NCBI RefSeq assembly: GCF_010500925.1
Contig: NZ_QVMG01000011.1
Coordinates: 55,184-119,183, forward strand
Origin: Parabacteroides sp. 52
Lineage (GTDB): Bacteria; Bacteroidota; Bacteroidia; Bacteroidales; Tannerellaceae
Reading direction: 5' to 3'
Length of the DNA stretch: 64,000 nt
Each line of letters begins with the position of its first letter. The first letter of the stretch is position 1. The notes beneath the pieces are model-generated. The model had not been told where the DNA came from, did no database searches, and saw only the letters and a program-made list of their open reading frames with translations. The position numbers and the translations under genes are program-made. This document shows positions 18,178 through 27,938 of the stretch, piece after piece.

Positions 18178-18654
18178 ATGAAAGAGGTAAAAATTGAAAT
18201 AAGTGTATCGGTGCGTATTGTAGAGGAGTTGACTACAGCGGAAAAGGCCTTGATGGATAAAGCGATAGAAGTGGCAAGAAATGCTTATGCTCCTTATTCC
18301 CGGTTTCATGTAGGAGCCGCTCTTCGTTTGGCGAATGGACAGATAATAACAGGAAGTAATCAGGAAAATGCGGCCTCTCCCTCTGGCTTATGTGCCGAAA
18401 GGGTAGCTTTGTTTTATGCGGGTGCTCAGTATCCGGATGTGCCTGTTTGCGAGATCGCTATTGTGGCCCTGGTGAATGGAGTGTTGCAAGATCATATTTC
18501 ACCCTGTGGCGGTTGCCGGCAGGTACTCCTGGAGACAGAGGAACGCGGGAAATCCCCTCTGCGTATACTCTTGTGTGGAAAAGATAAGGTACAGACCCTC
18601 TCTTCGGCCAACGATCTATTGCCTCTTTCATTCGGACAAAACGATCTGAAGTAA
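18178..18654 (+). CDS. cdd: Cytidine deaminase
   Basis: Cdd converts cytidine and deoxycytidine to uridine forms in pyrimidine salvage. At 158 residues it is close to the short homotetrameric type. The zinc site is complete: C72-A-E74, where the Glu is the proton shuttle, and P-C110-G-G-C113. The substrate-binding FHVGAAL segment is at 43-49. It is a single-gene unit closed by a terminator shared with the phosphohexomutase gene. With udp, it gives the cell a cytidine-to-uracil salvage route. Confidence 0.96.
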   Translation: MKEVKIEISVSVRIVEELTTAEKALMDKAIEVARNAYAPYSRFHVGAALRLANGQIITGSNQENAASPSGLCAERVALFYAGAQYPDVPVCEIAIVALVNGVLQDHISPCGGCRQVLLETEERGKSPLRILLCGKDKVQTLSSANDLLPLSFGQNDLK

Positions 18655-18679
18655 ACTCCTAACAAACAAGAAATAAAAA

Positions 18680-18707
18680 GGGCTGTCCATTTCATATCGG
18701 ACAGCCC
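18680..18707. terminator. Bidirectional terminator between cdd and the phosphohexomutase gene
   Basis: GGGCTGTCC (18680-18688) pairs with GGACAGCCC (18699-18707) around a 10-base loop. A-rich sequence lies on the left and T-rich on the right, so it works for both converging genes. Confidence 0.85.
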
Positions 18708-18716
18708 CTTTTTTAT

Positions 18717-20483
18717 TTAAATACCTAACGATTGTTTGATCTGTTCGATCTTTTCGTTTGCCGCCTGTTCAGCTTCTGGTATATCTTCCAATCCTTTTAT
18801 TTTAGCATGTACTTCGCAATAGAATTTAATCTTCGGTTCTGTACCTGAGGGACGGATGGACACTTTGGTGTTGTCTTCCGTGAAATATTGTAAGACATTC
18901 GAAGTGGTCGGCATATCCAGGGTAAGGGTTTCTTTATCCGGGTAGCTGTATCCTTTGAGGGTGCCAAAGTCATTGAAAAGGCTTACTTTCGAACCGGCTA
19001 TTTCAGTGAGCGGGTTTTCACGGAAACGTTTCATCATGGCTTCAATCTCTTCGGCTCCGCTTTTGCCTTTCTTTACAACAGATATACCCAACTCCTTGGA
19101 GAAACCATATTCTACATAGATCTTCTGAAGCAACTGGAACAAAGAGAGACCCTGGTCTTTCGCCCAAGCCGTGATTTCGGCAAGGATGGCACAGGCGGAT
19201 ACGGCATCTTTGTCGCGCACAAAGTCTTCGCAAAGGAAACCGTAACTTTCTTCTCCACCACCGATATAACTTTTCTTCCCTTCGTTCTTACGCATGACAT
19301 CCGCAATCCATTTGAATCCGGTATAAACGTCATACATTTCCACTCCGTTCTTTTCGGCTATCGTGCGAATGGTCTCTGTGGTCACAATCGTTTTTACGAT
19401 ATACTCTTTGCCTTCCACTTTTCCCAATTCTTTCCAGCGGGTGATCAGGTAATAAACAAAAAGCAAAGCTGTCTGGTTCCCATTTAACAACACCCACTCG
19501 CCTTCATTGTTCTTGACGGCTGCGCCTACACGGTCTCCATCCGGGTCAGTTGCCAGTACCAATTCGGCATCTGTCATTTTCGCCTTTTCGACAGCCATAG
19601 ACAGGGCGGCCGGCTCTTCCGGATTGGGAGAGATCACGGTTGGAAAATCACCGCTTACCACATCTTGTTCCGGTACGTGGATGATGTTTGTGAAACCAAA
19701 GGCTTTCAATGTGTCCGGTACAATATTTACCCCCGTTCCATGAATAGGAGTGTACACGATCTTCATGTCGTTGTGACGGGCGATAGCTTCCGGAGAAAGC
19801 GAGATCGTCGTCAGTGCCTTTATATATTCTTCATCGACCTCTTTGCCGATGATCTGTATCAATTCTTTTTTTCCTTCGAATTGGATATCTGCGGCATTAC
19901 GTATTTTGTTCACCTCCGCGATGGTGTTGCGGTCATGCGGTGCAATCATCTGTGCCCCGTCATCCCAATAGGCTTTGTAACCATTGTATTCTTTCGGGTT
20001 GTGAGATGCTGTCAGGATAATACCGCTTTGACATCCCATTTGACGGATGGCAAAAGACATTTCCGGGGTAGGACGTAAATCTTCAAAAAGGTATACCTTT
20101 ATGTTGTTCGCCGAGAAGATATCTGCCGATATTTCCGCAAATTTCCGGCTGTTGTTCCGGCAATCGTGACCGATCACGACCTTGATCTCTTCCCGATCAG
20201 CAAATTCTTTTTTCAGATAATTGGATAAGCCCTGTGTGGCAGCGCCTACTGTATAAATATTCATGCGGTTTGAACCGACTCCCATGATGCCGCGCAATCC
20301 GCCTGTTCCAAATTCGAGGTCTTTGTAAAAACTTTCAATTAATTCCGTAGGGTCTTCGTTATCGAGCAGTGCTTGCACCTGTGTGCGTGTATCTTTGTCA
20401 TAACTCTCTGTAAGCCATCCTTGTGCCTTACTTCTTACCATTTCGAGTAAATCATTATTTTCCATCTCTTCAATATGTTGCAT
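18717..20483 (-). CDS. Phosphoglucomutase/phosphomannomutase-type phosphohexomutase
   Basis: This enzyme interconverts hexose 1- and 6-phosphates, linking glycolysis to glycogen and sugar nucleotide synthesis. The 588-residue protein has the four family signatures: the phosphoserine loop TASHNP with S160, the metal loop DPDGDR at 313-318, the sugar-specificity loop GEESYG near residue 400, and the phosphate-binding RPSGTEPK near the C-terminus. The length and N-terminal FGTGGLRG match the PGM2-like group. Glucose versus mannose preference cannot be fixed from sequence; the nearby glycogen genes favour glucose. Confidence 0.93.
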   Translation of the reverse strand: MQHIEEMENNDLLEMVRSKAQGWLTESYDKDTRTQVQALLDNEDPTELIESFYKDLEFGTGGLRGIMGVGSNRMNIYTVGAATQGLSNYLKKEFADREEIKVVIGHDCRNNSRKFAEISADIFSANNIKVYLFEDLRPTPEMSFAIRQMGCQSGIILTASHNPKEYNGYKAYWDDGAQMIAPHDRNTIAEVNKIRNAADIQFEGKKELIQIIGKEVDEEYIKALTTISLSPEAIARHNDMKIVYTPIHGTGVNIVPDTLKAFGFTNIIHVPEQDVVSGDFPTVISPNPEEPAALSMAVEKAKMTDAELVLATDPDGDRVGAAVKNNEGEWVLLNGNQTALLFVYYLITRWKELGKVEGKEYIVKTIVTTETIRTIAEKNGVEMYDVYTGFKWIADVMRKNEGKKSYIGGGEESYGFLCEDFVRDKDAVSACAILAEITAWAKDQGLSLFQLLQKIYVEYGFSKELGISVVKKGKSGAEEIEAMMKRFRENPLTEIAGSKVSLFNDFGTLKGYSYPDKETLTLDMPTTSNVLQYFTEDNTKVSIRPSGTEPKIKFYCEVHAKIKGLEDIPEAEQAANEKIEQIKQSLGI

Positions 20484-20520
20484 TTATAGCTAAGAATTCT
20501 AATCCTATTAAATGAGCAAG

Positions 20521-20528
20521 CAAACATA
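20521..20528 (-). promoter_or_regulatory. Promoter minus-7 element of the phosphohexomutase gene
   Basis: The minus strand reads TATGTTTG, matching TAnnTTTG, 37 bases before the start codon. Confidence 0.4.
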
Positions 20529-20601
20529 CATAAAATTATTGAATTTTAGGTGTTTTTGGGGGAAATATCGGAATAGAAACAGGCAATCGTTAGCCGTTGT
20601 T

Positions 20602-22290
20602 TCACCAGGTAAACGTGTGATTATAAACGGTTTCATTACCGCAGCCGTCTGTTGCTGTCAAGGTCAGTATATGGGTGCCCCGTTCGATCCGTTCCTTGTC
20701 CAAACGATACCTGATGACAGAGCGGCTGTTCATTTCGAAGAGAATGTATTGTCCGTCGATTTCTCCCCGGTATGTTTTTATGCCGCTTAGGTTATCCGAT
20801 AGGCGAAAGATGAATTCTTGTTTCTTTTTCCAGCTTTCCGGCTGTATAGGGGTTAGGGTCGGAGGCAGGGTGTCGGCCGCCAAGGTATAGGCCCCCAGCT
20901 CACGGATGGTGGCATCGATCCACCCCTTCCGGTAGGTGCCGCCTATCCAGGTGCGTTTTCCGTTATGAATACGCACAATGCCGTATATTTGTTTGTTCTC
21001 CAATGTATCTTGCCTGAGTCGCAAAGACAAAGAGGCTTTTTGGTGTAAAGCCAGCGGACTGTCATGTAAGATGTGGACAGGAGCCAGCCCATTCTCTTCT
21101 TCTTTGACTTTATACCGGAAATAAAGGTCGGTATACAGGTTGCCGCGCGGGATGGTCAGCCGGATACCCTTGGCGCCAAAGCGATTCTCTCCTGCCCGGT
21201 AGAAACATTCAGTGTCCGGATCCGGCGGGGGTATTATTTGTTTTTTTCCTTTGATTTCGACAGCAAGTTCTGTGGTATTACCAAAAATATCGGCCAATTG
21301 ATAAAGAAGGTGATAGGTGCGTTCCTGGTCAATCACCAGATAGCCCCGGTTGAGGGCTTTGAGGAAGGGGAGGCGGTTGCCGGGTTCGATGAAGCTTTTC
21401 ATGTAGAAAGAGCGGTTGTTTACCCACTCGGCATAGTCAGTGAAGCTGTTTAAATACCGGGTATCATCTAATGCGAACCCTTCGATGTCGCTTTGGAAAA
21501 CGACCAGGCTGTCCATCAGCAAACGGATACTTTTTACTCCGTATATATTATGGTTATTGTCCATATAATCATACGCTTTGACAGCCAACCCTATTTTCCC
21601 CCAGGCCTCTATATGAGCAGACAGTACCGGTCGCCCGTTTTTTTTGTTTATGAGCTTAAATTCTTGTTTTTTATTGCTGCCGTTCACGACTCCTTCTCCT
21701 GTCTGGGCATAAACCATTATGCCGTGTATGCGGGGAGGGGTGGTGTCTTTGATTTGTTTTTTATAAAAAAGAAGGGGATCCATGAGCTCCTCCGTTTGCG
21801 TGTCCCGTACTTCGAAATGCAGATGAGGTCCTCCGGAACTTCCCGTATTGCCACTTAAAGCGATGACCTCTCCCTGTTGAACGGGGAATTGCTCCGGGTC
21901 GAGGAGGAGATTGACAGGGAAACTCTCCTGTTCGTATTGCTGCTCCTTGACATATTGCATTATATGTTTGGCAAACCGCAACAGGTGAGCATACACTGTG
22001 GTGGTGCCGTCCGGATGAGTCAGGTAAAGCGCGTTCCCATACCCCCAGGGGCTGACCGATATGCGGGATACATACCCTTCCTGTACGGCATGAACCGGCT
22101 TGCCTTCCACCTGTTGTGTTTTGAAGTCAATACCCGAATGAAAATGATTACTCCTGAGTTCCCCAAAATTGCCACTGAGTTGAATCGGAAATTCCAACGG
22201 ATTGGGAAGTTCCTGTCCCCATAGGCCACAAGGACTGATTACACCAAAGAAGAAAAGAAGCAAGAGGGTGGCAAAGTGAAAATATTTCAT
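20602..22290 (-). CDS. M23-family metallopeptidase with large C-terminal region
   Basis: This is a periplasmic, probably wall-cutting, zinc endopeptidase. The 562-residue protein has a signal peptide at about 1-25 and an N-terminal LytM/M23 domain at about 35-165. The zinc ligands are in place: H51-x3-D55 (HSGID), and HLH at 156-158 in GGPHLHFE. The remaining 400 residues form a beta-rich region of unknown role, with Ig-like stretches near the end (DNLSGIKTYRGEIDGQ and LTATDGCGNE). The catalytic domain at the N-terminus followed by a long tail is an unusual order for M23 proteins but occurs in Bacteroidetes. Confidence 0.9.
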   Translation of the reverse strand: MKYFHFATLLLLFFFGVISPCGLWGQELPNPLEFPIQLSGNFGELRSNHFHSGIDFKTQQVEGKPVHAVQEGYVSRISVSPWGYGNALYLTHPDGTTTVYAHLLRFAKHIMQYVKEQQYEQESFPVNLLLDPEQFPVQQGEVIALSGNTGSSGGPHLHFEVRDTQTEELMDPLLFYKKQIKDTTPPRIHGIMVYAQTGEGVVNGSNKKQEFKLINKKNGRPVLSAHIEAWGKIGLAVKAYDYMDNNHNIYGVKSIRLLMDSLVVFQSDIEGFALDDTRYLNSFTDYAEWVNNRSFYMKSFIEPGNRLPFLKALNRGYLVIDQERTYHLLYQLADIFGNTTELAVEIKGKKQIIPPPDPDTECFYRAGENRFGAKGIRLTIPRGNLYTDLYFRYKVKEEENGLAPVHILHDSPLALHQKASLSLRLRQDTLENKQIYGIVRIHNGKRTWIGGTYRKGWIDATIRELGAYTLAADTLPPTLTPIQPESWKKKQEFIFRLSDNLSGIKTYRGEIDGQYILFEMNSRSVIRYRLDKERIERGTHILTLTATDGCGNETVYNHTFTW

Positions 22291-22309
22291 GGGATTTTAT
22301 TTGTACCCA

Positions 22310-22317
22310 CAAAGGTA
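22310..22317 (-). promoter_or_regulatory. Promoter minus-7 element of the M23 peptidase gene
   Basis: The minus strand reads TACCTTTG, matching TAnnTTTG, 19 bases before the ATG. The 22-bp array B starts 74 bases further upstream. Confidence 0.5.
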
Positions 22318-22390
22318 AGAAATTATTTATGTCTTTCCCCTTTTTCCTGCCCTCCCGCCATTTCAACGGAGAACTTAACCGCAGGGAAAT

Positions 22391-22478
22391 AGAATTGCTG
22401 ACAATTGTCGGCAATTGTGTCGATATATATCGGCAATTGTGTCGACAATTATCAGCACAAGTGCCGACAGCTATCGAC
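22391..22478. repeat. 22-bp dyad repeat array B (4 units)
   Basis: Four direct 22-bp units lie at 22391-22412, 22413-22434, 22435-22456 and 22457-22478. The last 16 bases of each form an imperfect dyad. Unit 1 has the core GCTGACAATTGTCGGC, identical to unit 1 of the array at 45193. Units 2-4 vary at the centre (ATAT, AATT, AGCT) and keep 5 to 7 of 8 arm positions paired. The array lies upstream of the M23 promoter and downstream of the glgP terminator. Confidence 0.85.
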
Positions 22479-22562
22479 ACTTTTATTTAGCAGCGTGACA
22501 TACTTTGAGGTTTGTATAATGGGTAAGGTGAGTGTTGTCGGTTGGCTATTTTGGGGGACAAA

Positions 22563-22595
22563 AAAAGGCTGTTTGAAAAAATCAAACAGCCTTTT
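22563..22595 (-). terminator. Terminator of glgP
   Basis: AAAAGGCTGTTTGA (22563-22576) pairs perfectly with 22582-22595 around a 5-base loop. A seven-T run follows the GC core on the minus strand, 20 bases after the glgP stop. Confidence 0.85.
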
Positions 22596-22615
22596 GACGT
22601 TATTTATTTATTGAA

Positions 22616-25189
22616 TCAGCACTGGATCCAGCGTACGTAAGCAAAGTCCATCCGATGAGGGAGATCTTTGTTTTCCGGATAGACGCGGAAGCCTAATTTC
22701 AGGTTGCCAGACTGGTCTGGTGTGGCAATCTTTTCAAAATACAGTTTGGAGCCTTCTTCTTTTTTCAGATCAAATTTATGAACCTGTACCAACTCCATTG
22801 TGTGGGTTTCCGGATTTTCCTGGGTTACTACCAGGTCAACACCTAACATGCCTTTCAACTCCTTACGGTCGATTACCAATTGGAGCTGATGTTTTTCTCC
22901 GACAATCGGTCCGTTGCTGGAGAAGATATCCGGATTGCTTGAGAATGATTCTATTTCGAAAGAGTCCCAATGGGCGGCAACTTCTTCTTTCCAGGCAGCT
23001 ATTTCTTTGGCTTTGGCGAAATTATTCTCTTTCAATACAACCGAACGGGTTGCCAGTTTATTGTAAAAACGAGAGATATAATCATCCAACATACGTTTCA
23101 TTGTATAGTCCGGAGCGATTTGGGCAATAGAATTTTTGATGTATTTTGCCCAGGCAGTGGAAAATCCCTGTTCGTTGCGATCAAAGAAGGTCGGAATAAT
23201 CTCTCTCTCTAATGTATTATAGATTGTGGCCGCATCCAATTGATCCTGGTATTGTTGGTTTTCATAGGTGCGTTTGTCGGTTAAAGCCCAACCGGCTCCT
23301 TCTTTATAACCTTCGTACCACCAGCCATCCAGTACGGAGAAGTTTAATACGCCGTTCATTTCGGCTTTTTCTCCGGATGTACCGGAAGCCTCCAATGGGC
23401 GTGTTGGGGTATTTAACCAAACGTCTACTCCGGAAATCAAGCGGCGTGCCAGGCGCATGTCGTAGTTTTCAAGGAAAATAATCTTTCCCAGGAATTCCGG
23501 GCGACGGGATATTTCTACAATATGTTTGATAAGCCCTTGTCCACCTCCGTCGGCAGGGTGGGCTTTCCCTGTAAATATAAACTGAACCGGATACTTCTCG
23601 TTATTGACAATTTTAGCCAATCTGTCCAGGTCGGTAAACAACAGATGTGCCCGTTTGTAAGTTGCAAAGCGGCGGCCGAAACCGATCAACAGCGCATTCG
23701 TATTGAACTTTTCCAGGATAGACAAAACCTTAGAAGGATCGCCCTGGCTCTTCAACCAGTTTCCTCTGTATTGTTCCTTGATATATTCGATTAGTTTCTT
23801 TTTAAGTGCTTGACGCAGATTGTAAATCTCTACATCCGGCACATTGTGTATCTCTTCCCAATATTTCTTATTGGACTGGTCGTAAAGGTATTCTTTGTCG
23901 AATTTCTCTGCGTAGAATTTCTTTACCTCTGTAGCCGCCCAGGTGGGCATATGTACTCCATTAGTTACCCAGCTTACATGAAGTTCATCGGGGAAATAGC
24001 CTTTCCAAACGGGGGCAAACATTTTCTGAGATACTTTTCCGTGCAACCAGCTAACGCCATTGGCTTCCTGGCAGGTATGCAAGGCAAAGACGCTCATGGA
24101 GAACTTTTCGTTGCTTCCCGGGTTTTCGCGGCCCATATCAATAAAGTCCTGCCAGCTTATACCCAGTTTCTCGGGGAATTCTCCCATATAGCGGCCGAAC
24201 AAACCTTCTTCGAAATAATCGTGTCCGGCTGGTACCGGGGTATGTACGGTATATAAGGCGGAGGCACGTACGACTTCCAATGCCTGGTTAAAGGTCAAAC
24301 CTTCTTTCTGAATATAATTTACCAGACGTTGTGCGTTGATAAGTGCGGCATGTCCTTCGTTGCAATGATAGATTTGTTTTTTGATACCTAATTTATCAAG
24401 CATCATGATACCACCGATACCCAATAGGTATTCCTGTTTCATGCGGTTTTCCCAATCGCCTCCGTAGAGTTGGTGTGTGATGGAACGATCCCATTCGCTA
24501 TTTTCAGGCAGGTCTGTATCCATCAGATACAAAGGAATACGTCCAACGCTTACTTTCCATACGTGTGCATATACAATTCTACCGGGATAAGGAACCTCCA
24601 ACACCATAGGCTCTCCATTGGAAGTGGTTACCTGTGTCAATGGCAAGGCGTTGAAGTTTTGCGCTTCATAGTTGGCAATTTGTTGGCCATCCATGGCTAG
24701 TGACTGTGTGAAGTAGCCATAGCGATAGAGGAATCCAACGGCACATAGGTCGATATTGCTGTCGCTGGCTTCTTTCAGGTAGTCGCCTGCCAATACACCT
24801 AAACCTCCGGAATAGATCTTTAATATATTTGTCAATCCGTATTCCATGCTGAAATAAGCAACAGACGGTTTGCTTGTATCCGGCTTTTTATTTACATAAG
24901 CTTTAAAATCGGCATACACTTTTTCCATGTCTGCCATGAATGATTTATCCGCTATTATTTCCTCGATACGTTTATAAGTCAGGCTTTGCAGCAAAAGAAC
25001 CGGATTTCCTTCTGTTTTTTTCCACAGTTCGTTATCTACCCGGCCAAAAAGTTTTGCTCCTTCATGATTCCACACCCACCACAGGTTGTTGGCCATTTCA
25101 AGTAAGGGCTCTAACTCCTTGGGTATATTTGAATGTGAATACACTTCTTTCCAAATAGGTTCATTTGCATTGTTTGCCTTAATCTTCAT
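22616..25189 (-). CDS. glgP: Alpha-glucan (glycogen/maltodextrin) phosphorylase
   Basis: This enzyme releases glucose 1-phosphate from alpha-1,4-glucans. At 857 residues it belongs to the GT35 type with an N-terminal DUF3417 extension (about 1-110, NLWWVWN segment). The pyridoxal-phosphate Lys lies in [14 protein letters not shown] near residue 606. The catalytic HYFNEG-like motif is HCNEGHAAL. The final about 100 residues form an added beta-rich domain. It precedes no gene closely but sits next to the GT3 glycogen synthase gene, so breakdown and synthesis enzymes are neighbours. It has its own promoter and terminator. Confidence 0.93.
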   Translation of the reverse strand: MKIKANNANEPIWKEVYSHSNIPKELEPLLEMANNLWWVWNHEGAKLFGRVDNELWKKTEGNPVLLLQSLTYKRIEEIIADKSFMADMEKVYADFKAYVNKKPDTSKPSVAYFSMEYGLTNILKIYSGGLGVLAGDYLKEASDSNIDLCAVGFLYRYGYFTQSLAMDGQQIANYEAQNFNALPLTQVTTSNGEPMVLEVPYPGRIVYAHVWKVSVGRIPLYLMDTDLPENSEWDRSITHQLYGGDWENRMKQEYLLGIGGIMMLDKLGIKKQIYHCNEGHAALINAQRLVNYIQKEGLTFNQALEVVRASALYTVHTPVPAGHDYFEEGLFGRYMGEFPEKLGISWQDFIDMGRENPGSNEKFSMSVFALHTCQEANGVSWLHGKVSQKMFAPVWKGYFPDELHVSWVTNGVHMPTWAATEVKKFYAEKFDKEYLYDQSNKKYWEEIHNVPDVEIYNLRQALKKKLIEYIKEQYRGNWLKSQGDPSKVLSILEKFNTNALLIGFGRRFATYKRAHLLFTDLDRLAKIVNNEKYPVQFIFTGKAHPADGGGQGLIKHIVEISRRPEFLGKIIFLENYDMRLARRLISGVDVWLNTPTRPLEASGTSGEKAEMNGVLNFSVLDGWWYEGYKEGAGWALTDKRTYENQQYQDQLDAATIYNTLEREIIPTFFDRNEQGFSTAWAKYIKNSIAQIAPDYTMKRMLDDYISRFYNKLATRSVVLKENNFAKAKEIAAWKEEVAAHWDSFEIESFSSNPDIFSSNGPIVGEKHQLQLVIDRKELKGMLGVDLVVTQENPETHTMELVQVHKFDLKKEEGSKLYFEKIATPDQSGNLKLGFRVYPENKDLPHRMDFAYVRWIQC

Positions 25190-25262
25190 TATAGTGAATT
25201 TTAAAAATGTTTCTACTTTTTACAGACGGTATTGCTTCTCTTCGGAGAAAAAATAACCGGGG

Positions 25263-25270
25263 CAAAGGTA
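25263..25270 (-). promoter_or_regulatory. Promoter minus-7 element of glgP
   Basis: The minus strand reads TACCTTTG, matching TAnnTTTG. It is 73 bases before the ATG, leaving a leader of about 65 bases with a small CTTCTC/GGAGAA hairpin. Confidence 0.45.
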
Positions 25271-25299
25271 ATATTATATTACCAATTCCCCCTTGATGT

Positions 25300-26958
25300 T
25301 CAGCAATTTCTTTCGTCTTTACGCACTAACGCCAGTTGAAAAGCGGCCTGATAATGGGTGATAAATCGACTCCATTCCGCTTTTTCTGCCAGGCTTAGAC
25401 AGTTGCTTTTGATTCCTGCACGTTCTTTTTCTCCTTTTTGTGTTAAAGAAAGGATATGGTTTGCTATGGCGTCGGCGACATCGAAATAGTTGAAGTCCGT
25501 TCGTTCAATTACAGCTACTCCTTCTTGTATATCATTGCCCGATACGTTTTTCATTGCCCACATGCCAAAACCGGCCAGGTTGGTCGTTATGGTAGGGATG
25601 CCAAAAGCAATACTTTCCAAAGGGGTATATCCCCAGGGTTCATAGTAGGAGGGGAACACGGTAGCATCCATGCCGATCAATAGATCGTAGTAATATTGAT
25701 TGAAGATACCATCTTGTTCGTCCAGGTAACAGGGGACGAATACAATTTTTAATTTATCGGAGGAGGTATTTGTAAAGCCTATATGCATGAGATGATTCAA
25801 TACCTTATCATTCTCCATTTCGTTCAGCCAATGTGTGACGAAAGGAGCCTGCATGGGGGTGGTGATGGGCAGGTCCTTGTCGAGAGCCTCTTTCAGGTCG
25901 GCTCGGGCAGCCCGTACCCAGGCGGGAACCATTACGAAGGCGATGACCTCCTGTTGAAGGCGTCCGGATGTCTTTACCCGGTTCATCGCTTCGATAAAGA
26001 CGTCGATGCCTTTGTTTCTGTATTCATAACGCCCGCTGGTAGCAACCAACAGGGCGTCGGGGGCTATAGTTGTACCAGTCAATTTTTCTGCTACCTTTAC
26101 TAAGAGAGTACGGGCTTCTTTTCGTTTGTTGGTATATGTTTTCCCTGTCGGAACAAAGTTACGCTCAAAGCCGTTCGGGGTTACGATGTCCGGCTCTTTG
26201 TCTAATAACTGTCGACATTCAATGGCCGTGATATCACTTACAGTAGTAAAACAATCGACCTGGTGAGCCACTTGTTTTTCCAATGAATGTTTGGCTTCCA
26301 TATTCAATTCGTGCGCCATTTGGTCACCGTTGTATCCATCCATGTAAGCATATAACGCTTTGTTGTTTCCAGCGATCGACCGACCGATAGAGGTGGCATG
26401 TGTTGTGAAAAGTGTGGCGATAGCCGGTACTTGTTTTTTTACATACAAGGCACCCATGCCCAACATCCATTCGTTGAAAAGAGCTGTGACGGCTTTGTTT
26501 TCCAGTTGATAATAATGATAGAAACTCTCTATCACTTTTCCTACGGCGTAAGCGAAAATACAAGATTCGTCGTAATCTCCATACGCATGCATGGAATCCA
26601 CCTGGAAATCATTCCACATGGCATAAAATAAAGAATCTCTGTCAGCAAAGAAAGGTTTGAAGTCGACCAAAATAACCGGGGGAGTTCCTGGTACTTTCCA
26701 GCGACCTATCTTCAGTTTGAGATTATCCGTCGTAGCGGCGTGGTTTTTCCAGTCGGCAAAGAGGGTCTCTTCTTCTGAAAAGTCTGCGATTTCTTTATCT
26801 GCCCATACATCCGGTCCGATAAAGATGACCTTGTCATGGAATATTTCCTGTAAAGTGTGTGCTTTTGTTGACAGGACAGTATAAATGCCTCCTACCTTAT
26901 TACAGACCTCCCAGCTTGCCTCGAACAGGTAGTCGGGGGTTCTTGTTTTATCATTCAT
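25300..26958 (-). CDS. GT3-family glycogen synthase
   Basis: This protein resembles eukaryotic (yeast/animal type) glycogen synthase rather than bacterial GlgA, so UDP-glucose is the likely donor. The 552-residue protein begins with the GT3 hallmark FEASWEVCNKVGGIYTVL, where the Lys-Val-Gly-Gly loop binds the nucleotide. It has the EPWGYTPLE motif at 440-448 with the two catalytic-site Glu residues, and TSGRYEYRNKG in the middle. Animal-type regulatory tails are absent. It is upstream of glgP with its own promoter; no glgC (ADP-glucose synthase) or branching enzyme gene is in the window. Confidence 0.9.
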   Translation of the reverse strand: MNDKTRTPDYLFEASWEVCNKVGGIYTVLSTKAHTLQEIFHDKVIFIGPDVWADKEIADFSEEETLFADWKNHAATTDNLKLKIGRWKVPGTPPVILVDFKPFFADRDSLFYAMWNDFQVDSMHAYGDYDESCIFAYAVGKVIESFYHYYQLENKAVTALFNEWMLGMGALYVKKQVPAIATLFTTHATSIGRSIAGNNKALYAYMDGYNGDQMAHELNMEAKHSLEKQVAHQVDCFTTVSDITAIECRQLLDKEPDIVTPNGFERNFVPTGKTYTNKRKEARTLLVKVAEKLTGTTIAPDALLVATSGRYEYRNKGIDVFIEAMNRVKTSGRLQQEVIAFVMVPAWVRAARADLKEALDKDLPITTPMQAPFVTHWLNEMENDKVLNHLMHIGFTNTSSDKLKIVFVPCYLDEQDGIFNQYYYDLLIGMDATVFPSYYEPWGYTPLESIAFGIPTITTNLAGFGMWAMKNVSGNDIQEGVAVIERTDFNYFDVADAIANHILSLTQKGEKERAGIKSNCLSLAEKAEWSRFITHYQAAFQLALVRKDERNC

Positions 26959-26997
26959 ATATATAAAAATTGTTTTACCAAATGGCTGTGAGCCCGC

Positions 26998-27005
26998 AAA
27001 GATAC
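26998..27005 (-). promoter_or_regulatory. Promoter minus-7 element of the glycogen synthase gene
   Basis: The minus strand reads TATCTTTG, an exact TAnnTTTG match 39 bases before the start codon. Confidence 0.5.
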
Positions 27006-27033
27006 TATTTTATGTTTTTTTTGCAGTAAACAA

Positions 27034-27062
27034 TTGTATTAATAACAATGTTTTTAACTTTG
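27034..27062 (+). promoter_or_regulatory. Promoter of the four-gene 27085-29992 operon
   Basis: TTG at 27034-27036 and TAACTTTG at 27055-27062 are 18 bases apart, a good match to the Bacteroidetes minus-33/minus-7 pair. The ATG follows 22 bases later. Confidence 0.6.
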
Positions 27063-27084
27063 TAATGAATTAAAGTAAAACATT

Positions 27085-27381
27085 ATGGCTAAAAGAAAAA
27101 CGTTAAAAAGAGATATTGGCTATGCAGCCGGTGAATTATTCACAGAAGTATTGGTGACCAAGATGCTTATACCGGGTGTGAACCAGGAGAAAGCAGATGC
27201 TCTGATGACTCAGATACTGGACATGCAGGATACATTTATCCGTCGTGCGGGCAAACCGGATGCCAAAGAGAACAAAAAACTGATAAAAGAGTATTATAAA
27301 AAACTATTTGCCGATCTGCAAAAGGATATCGATTTGATAGTCAAAGGTGTAGAAGAGTTGGGCAAAGAAAGTAACGCATGA
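27085..27381 (+). CDS. Small conserved helical protein of unknown function
   Basis: I do not recognise this 98-residue protein. It has no signal peptide or membrane segment. It is predicted to be all helical, with a basic N-terminus (MAKRKTLKRD) and a charged C-terminal half (KKLIKEYYKKLFADLQKD). It starts an operon: the acyltransferase start codon overlaps its stop by 4 bases (ATGA), so the two are translationally coupled. A soluble partner or regulator of that acyltransferase is the simplest guess. Confidence 0.8.
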   Translation: MAKRKTLKRDIGYAAGELFTEVLVTKMLIPGVNQEKADALMTQILDMQDTFIRRAGKPDAKENKKLIKEYYKKLFADLQKDIDLIVKGVEELGKESNA

Positions 27382-27926
27382 AGAAATCATTGAGTAAGGC
27401 GATCCTCCGGATGGCCGGATGGAGAATAGGCTCAGTCGAAGGAGTCGAATTACCCAAATGTGTTATATGTGTAGCGCCTCACACGAGTAACTGGGATTTC
27501 CTTGTTGGTAAACTCACTTATACGGCTCTTGGATGTACGGCCAGTTTTCTGATCAAAAAGGAATGGTTCTTTTTCCCCTTGAATTTTTTATTTAAAAGTA
27601 TGGGGGGGGTGCCGGTAGACCGGCGTAAACATACATCCGTAACGGAGCAAATGGCAGAGGAGTTTGCCAAACGAAGTGTTTTCCAGTTGGCCATTACACC
27701 GGAGGCTACGCGCAAGCCTGTAGAGGAATGGAAAAAAGGATTTTATTACATTGCATTAACCGCCCAAGTGCCTATATTGATGGCTTATTTTGATTATTCC
27801 CAAAAGGTAGTAGGTATATTGGGTGTGTTTTATCCGACTGGCGATGTAGACAAAGACATTCATACGATCCGTTCTCGTTACAAAGGAATAAAAGGACGTA
27901 ATCCAGCATATTTCATAGACATCTAA
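27378..27926 (+). CDS. 1-acylglycerol-3-phosphate acyltransferase-like protein
   Basis: This 182-residue protein belongs to the PlsC/LPLAT acyltransferase superfamily. It has the catalytic HTSNWD motif (H35, D40; HX4D), the GGVPVDR motif near 76-82, and PEATR in place of the usual EGTR segment. Only weakly hydrophobic stretches are present. It is shorter than typical PlsC (about 240). The motifs and length match the small Bacteroidetes acyltransferases of uncertain substrate rather than proven lysophosphatidate acyltransferase. It overlaps the small gene upstream by 4 bases and precedes the amidase gene by 12. Confidence 0.82.
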   Translation: MKKSLSKAILRMAGWRIGSVEGVELPKCVICVAPHTSNWDFLVGKLTYTALGCTASFLIKKEWFFFPLNFLFKSMGGVPVDRRKHTSVTEQMAEEFAKRSVFQLAITPEATRKPVEEWKKGFYYIALTAQVPILMAYFDYSQKVVGILGVFYPTGDVDKDIHTIRSRYKGIKGRNPAYFIDI

Positions 27927-27938
27927 ACACAAACTATT

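Larger units (their letters stand above)
22291..22615. other. 325-bp intergenic region between the M23 peptidase and glgP
   Basis: It holds, from left to right, the M23 promoter box (22310-22317), a stretch without recognisable features, the second 22-bp repeat array (22391-22478), and the glgP terminator (22563-22595). I see no gene in it. Confidence 0.8.
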
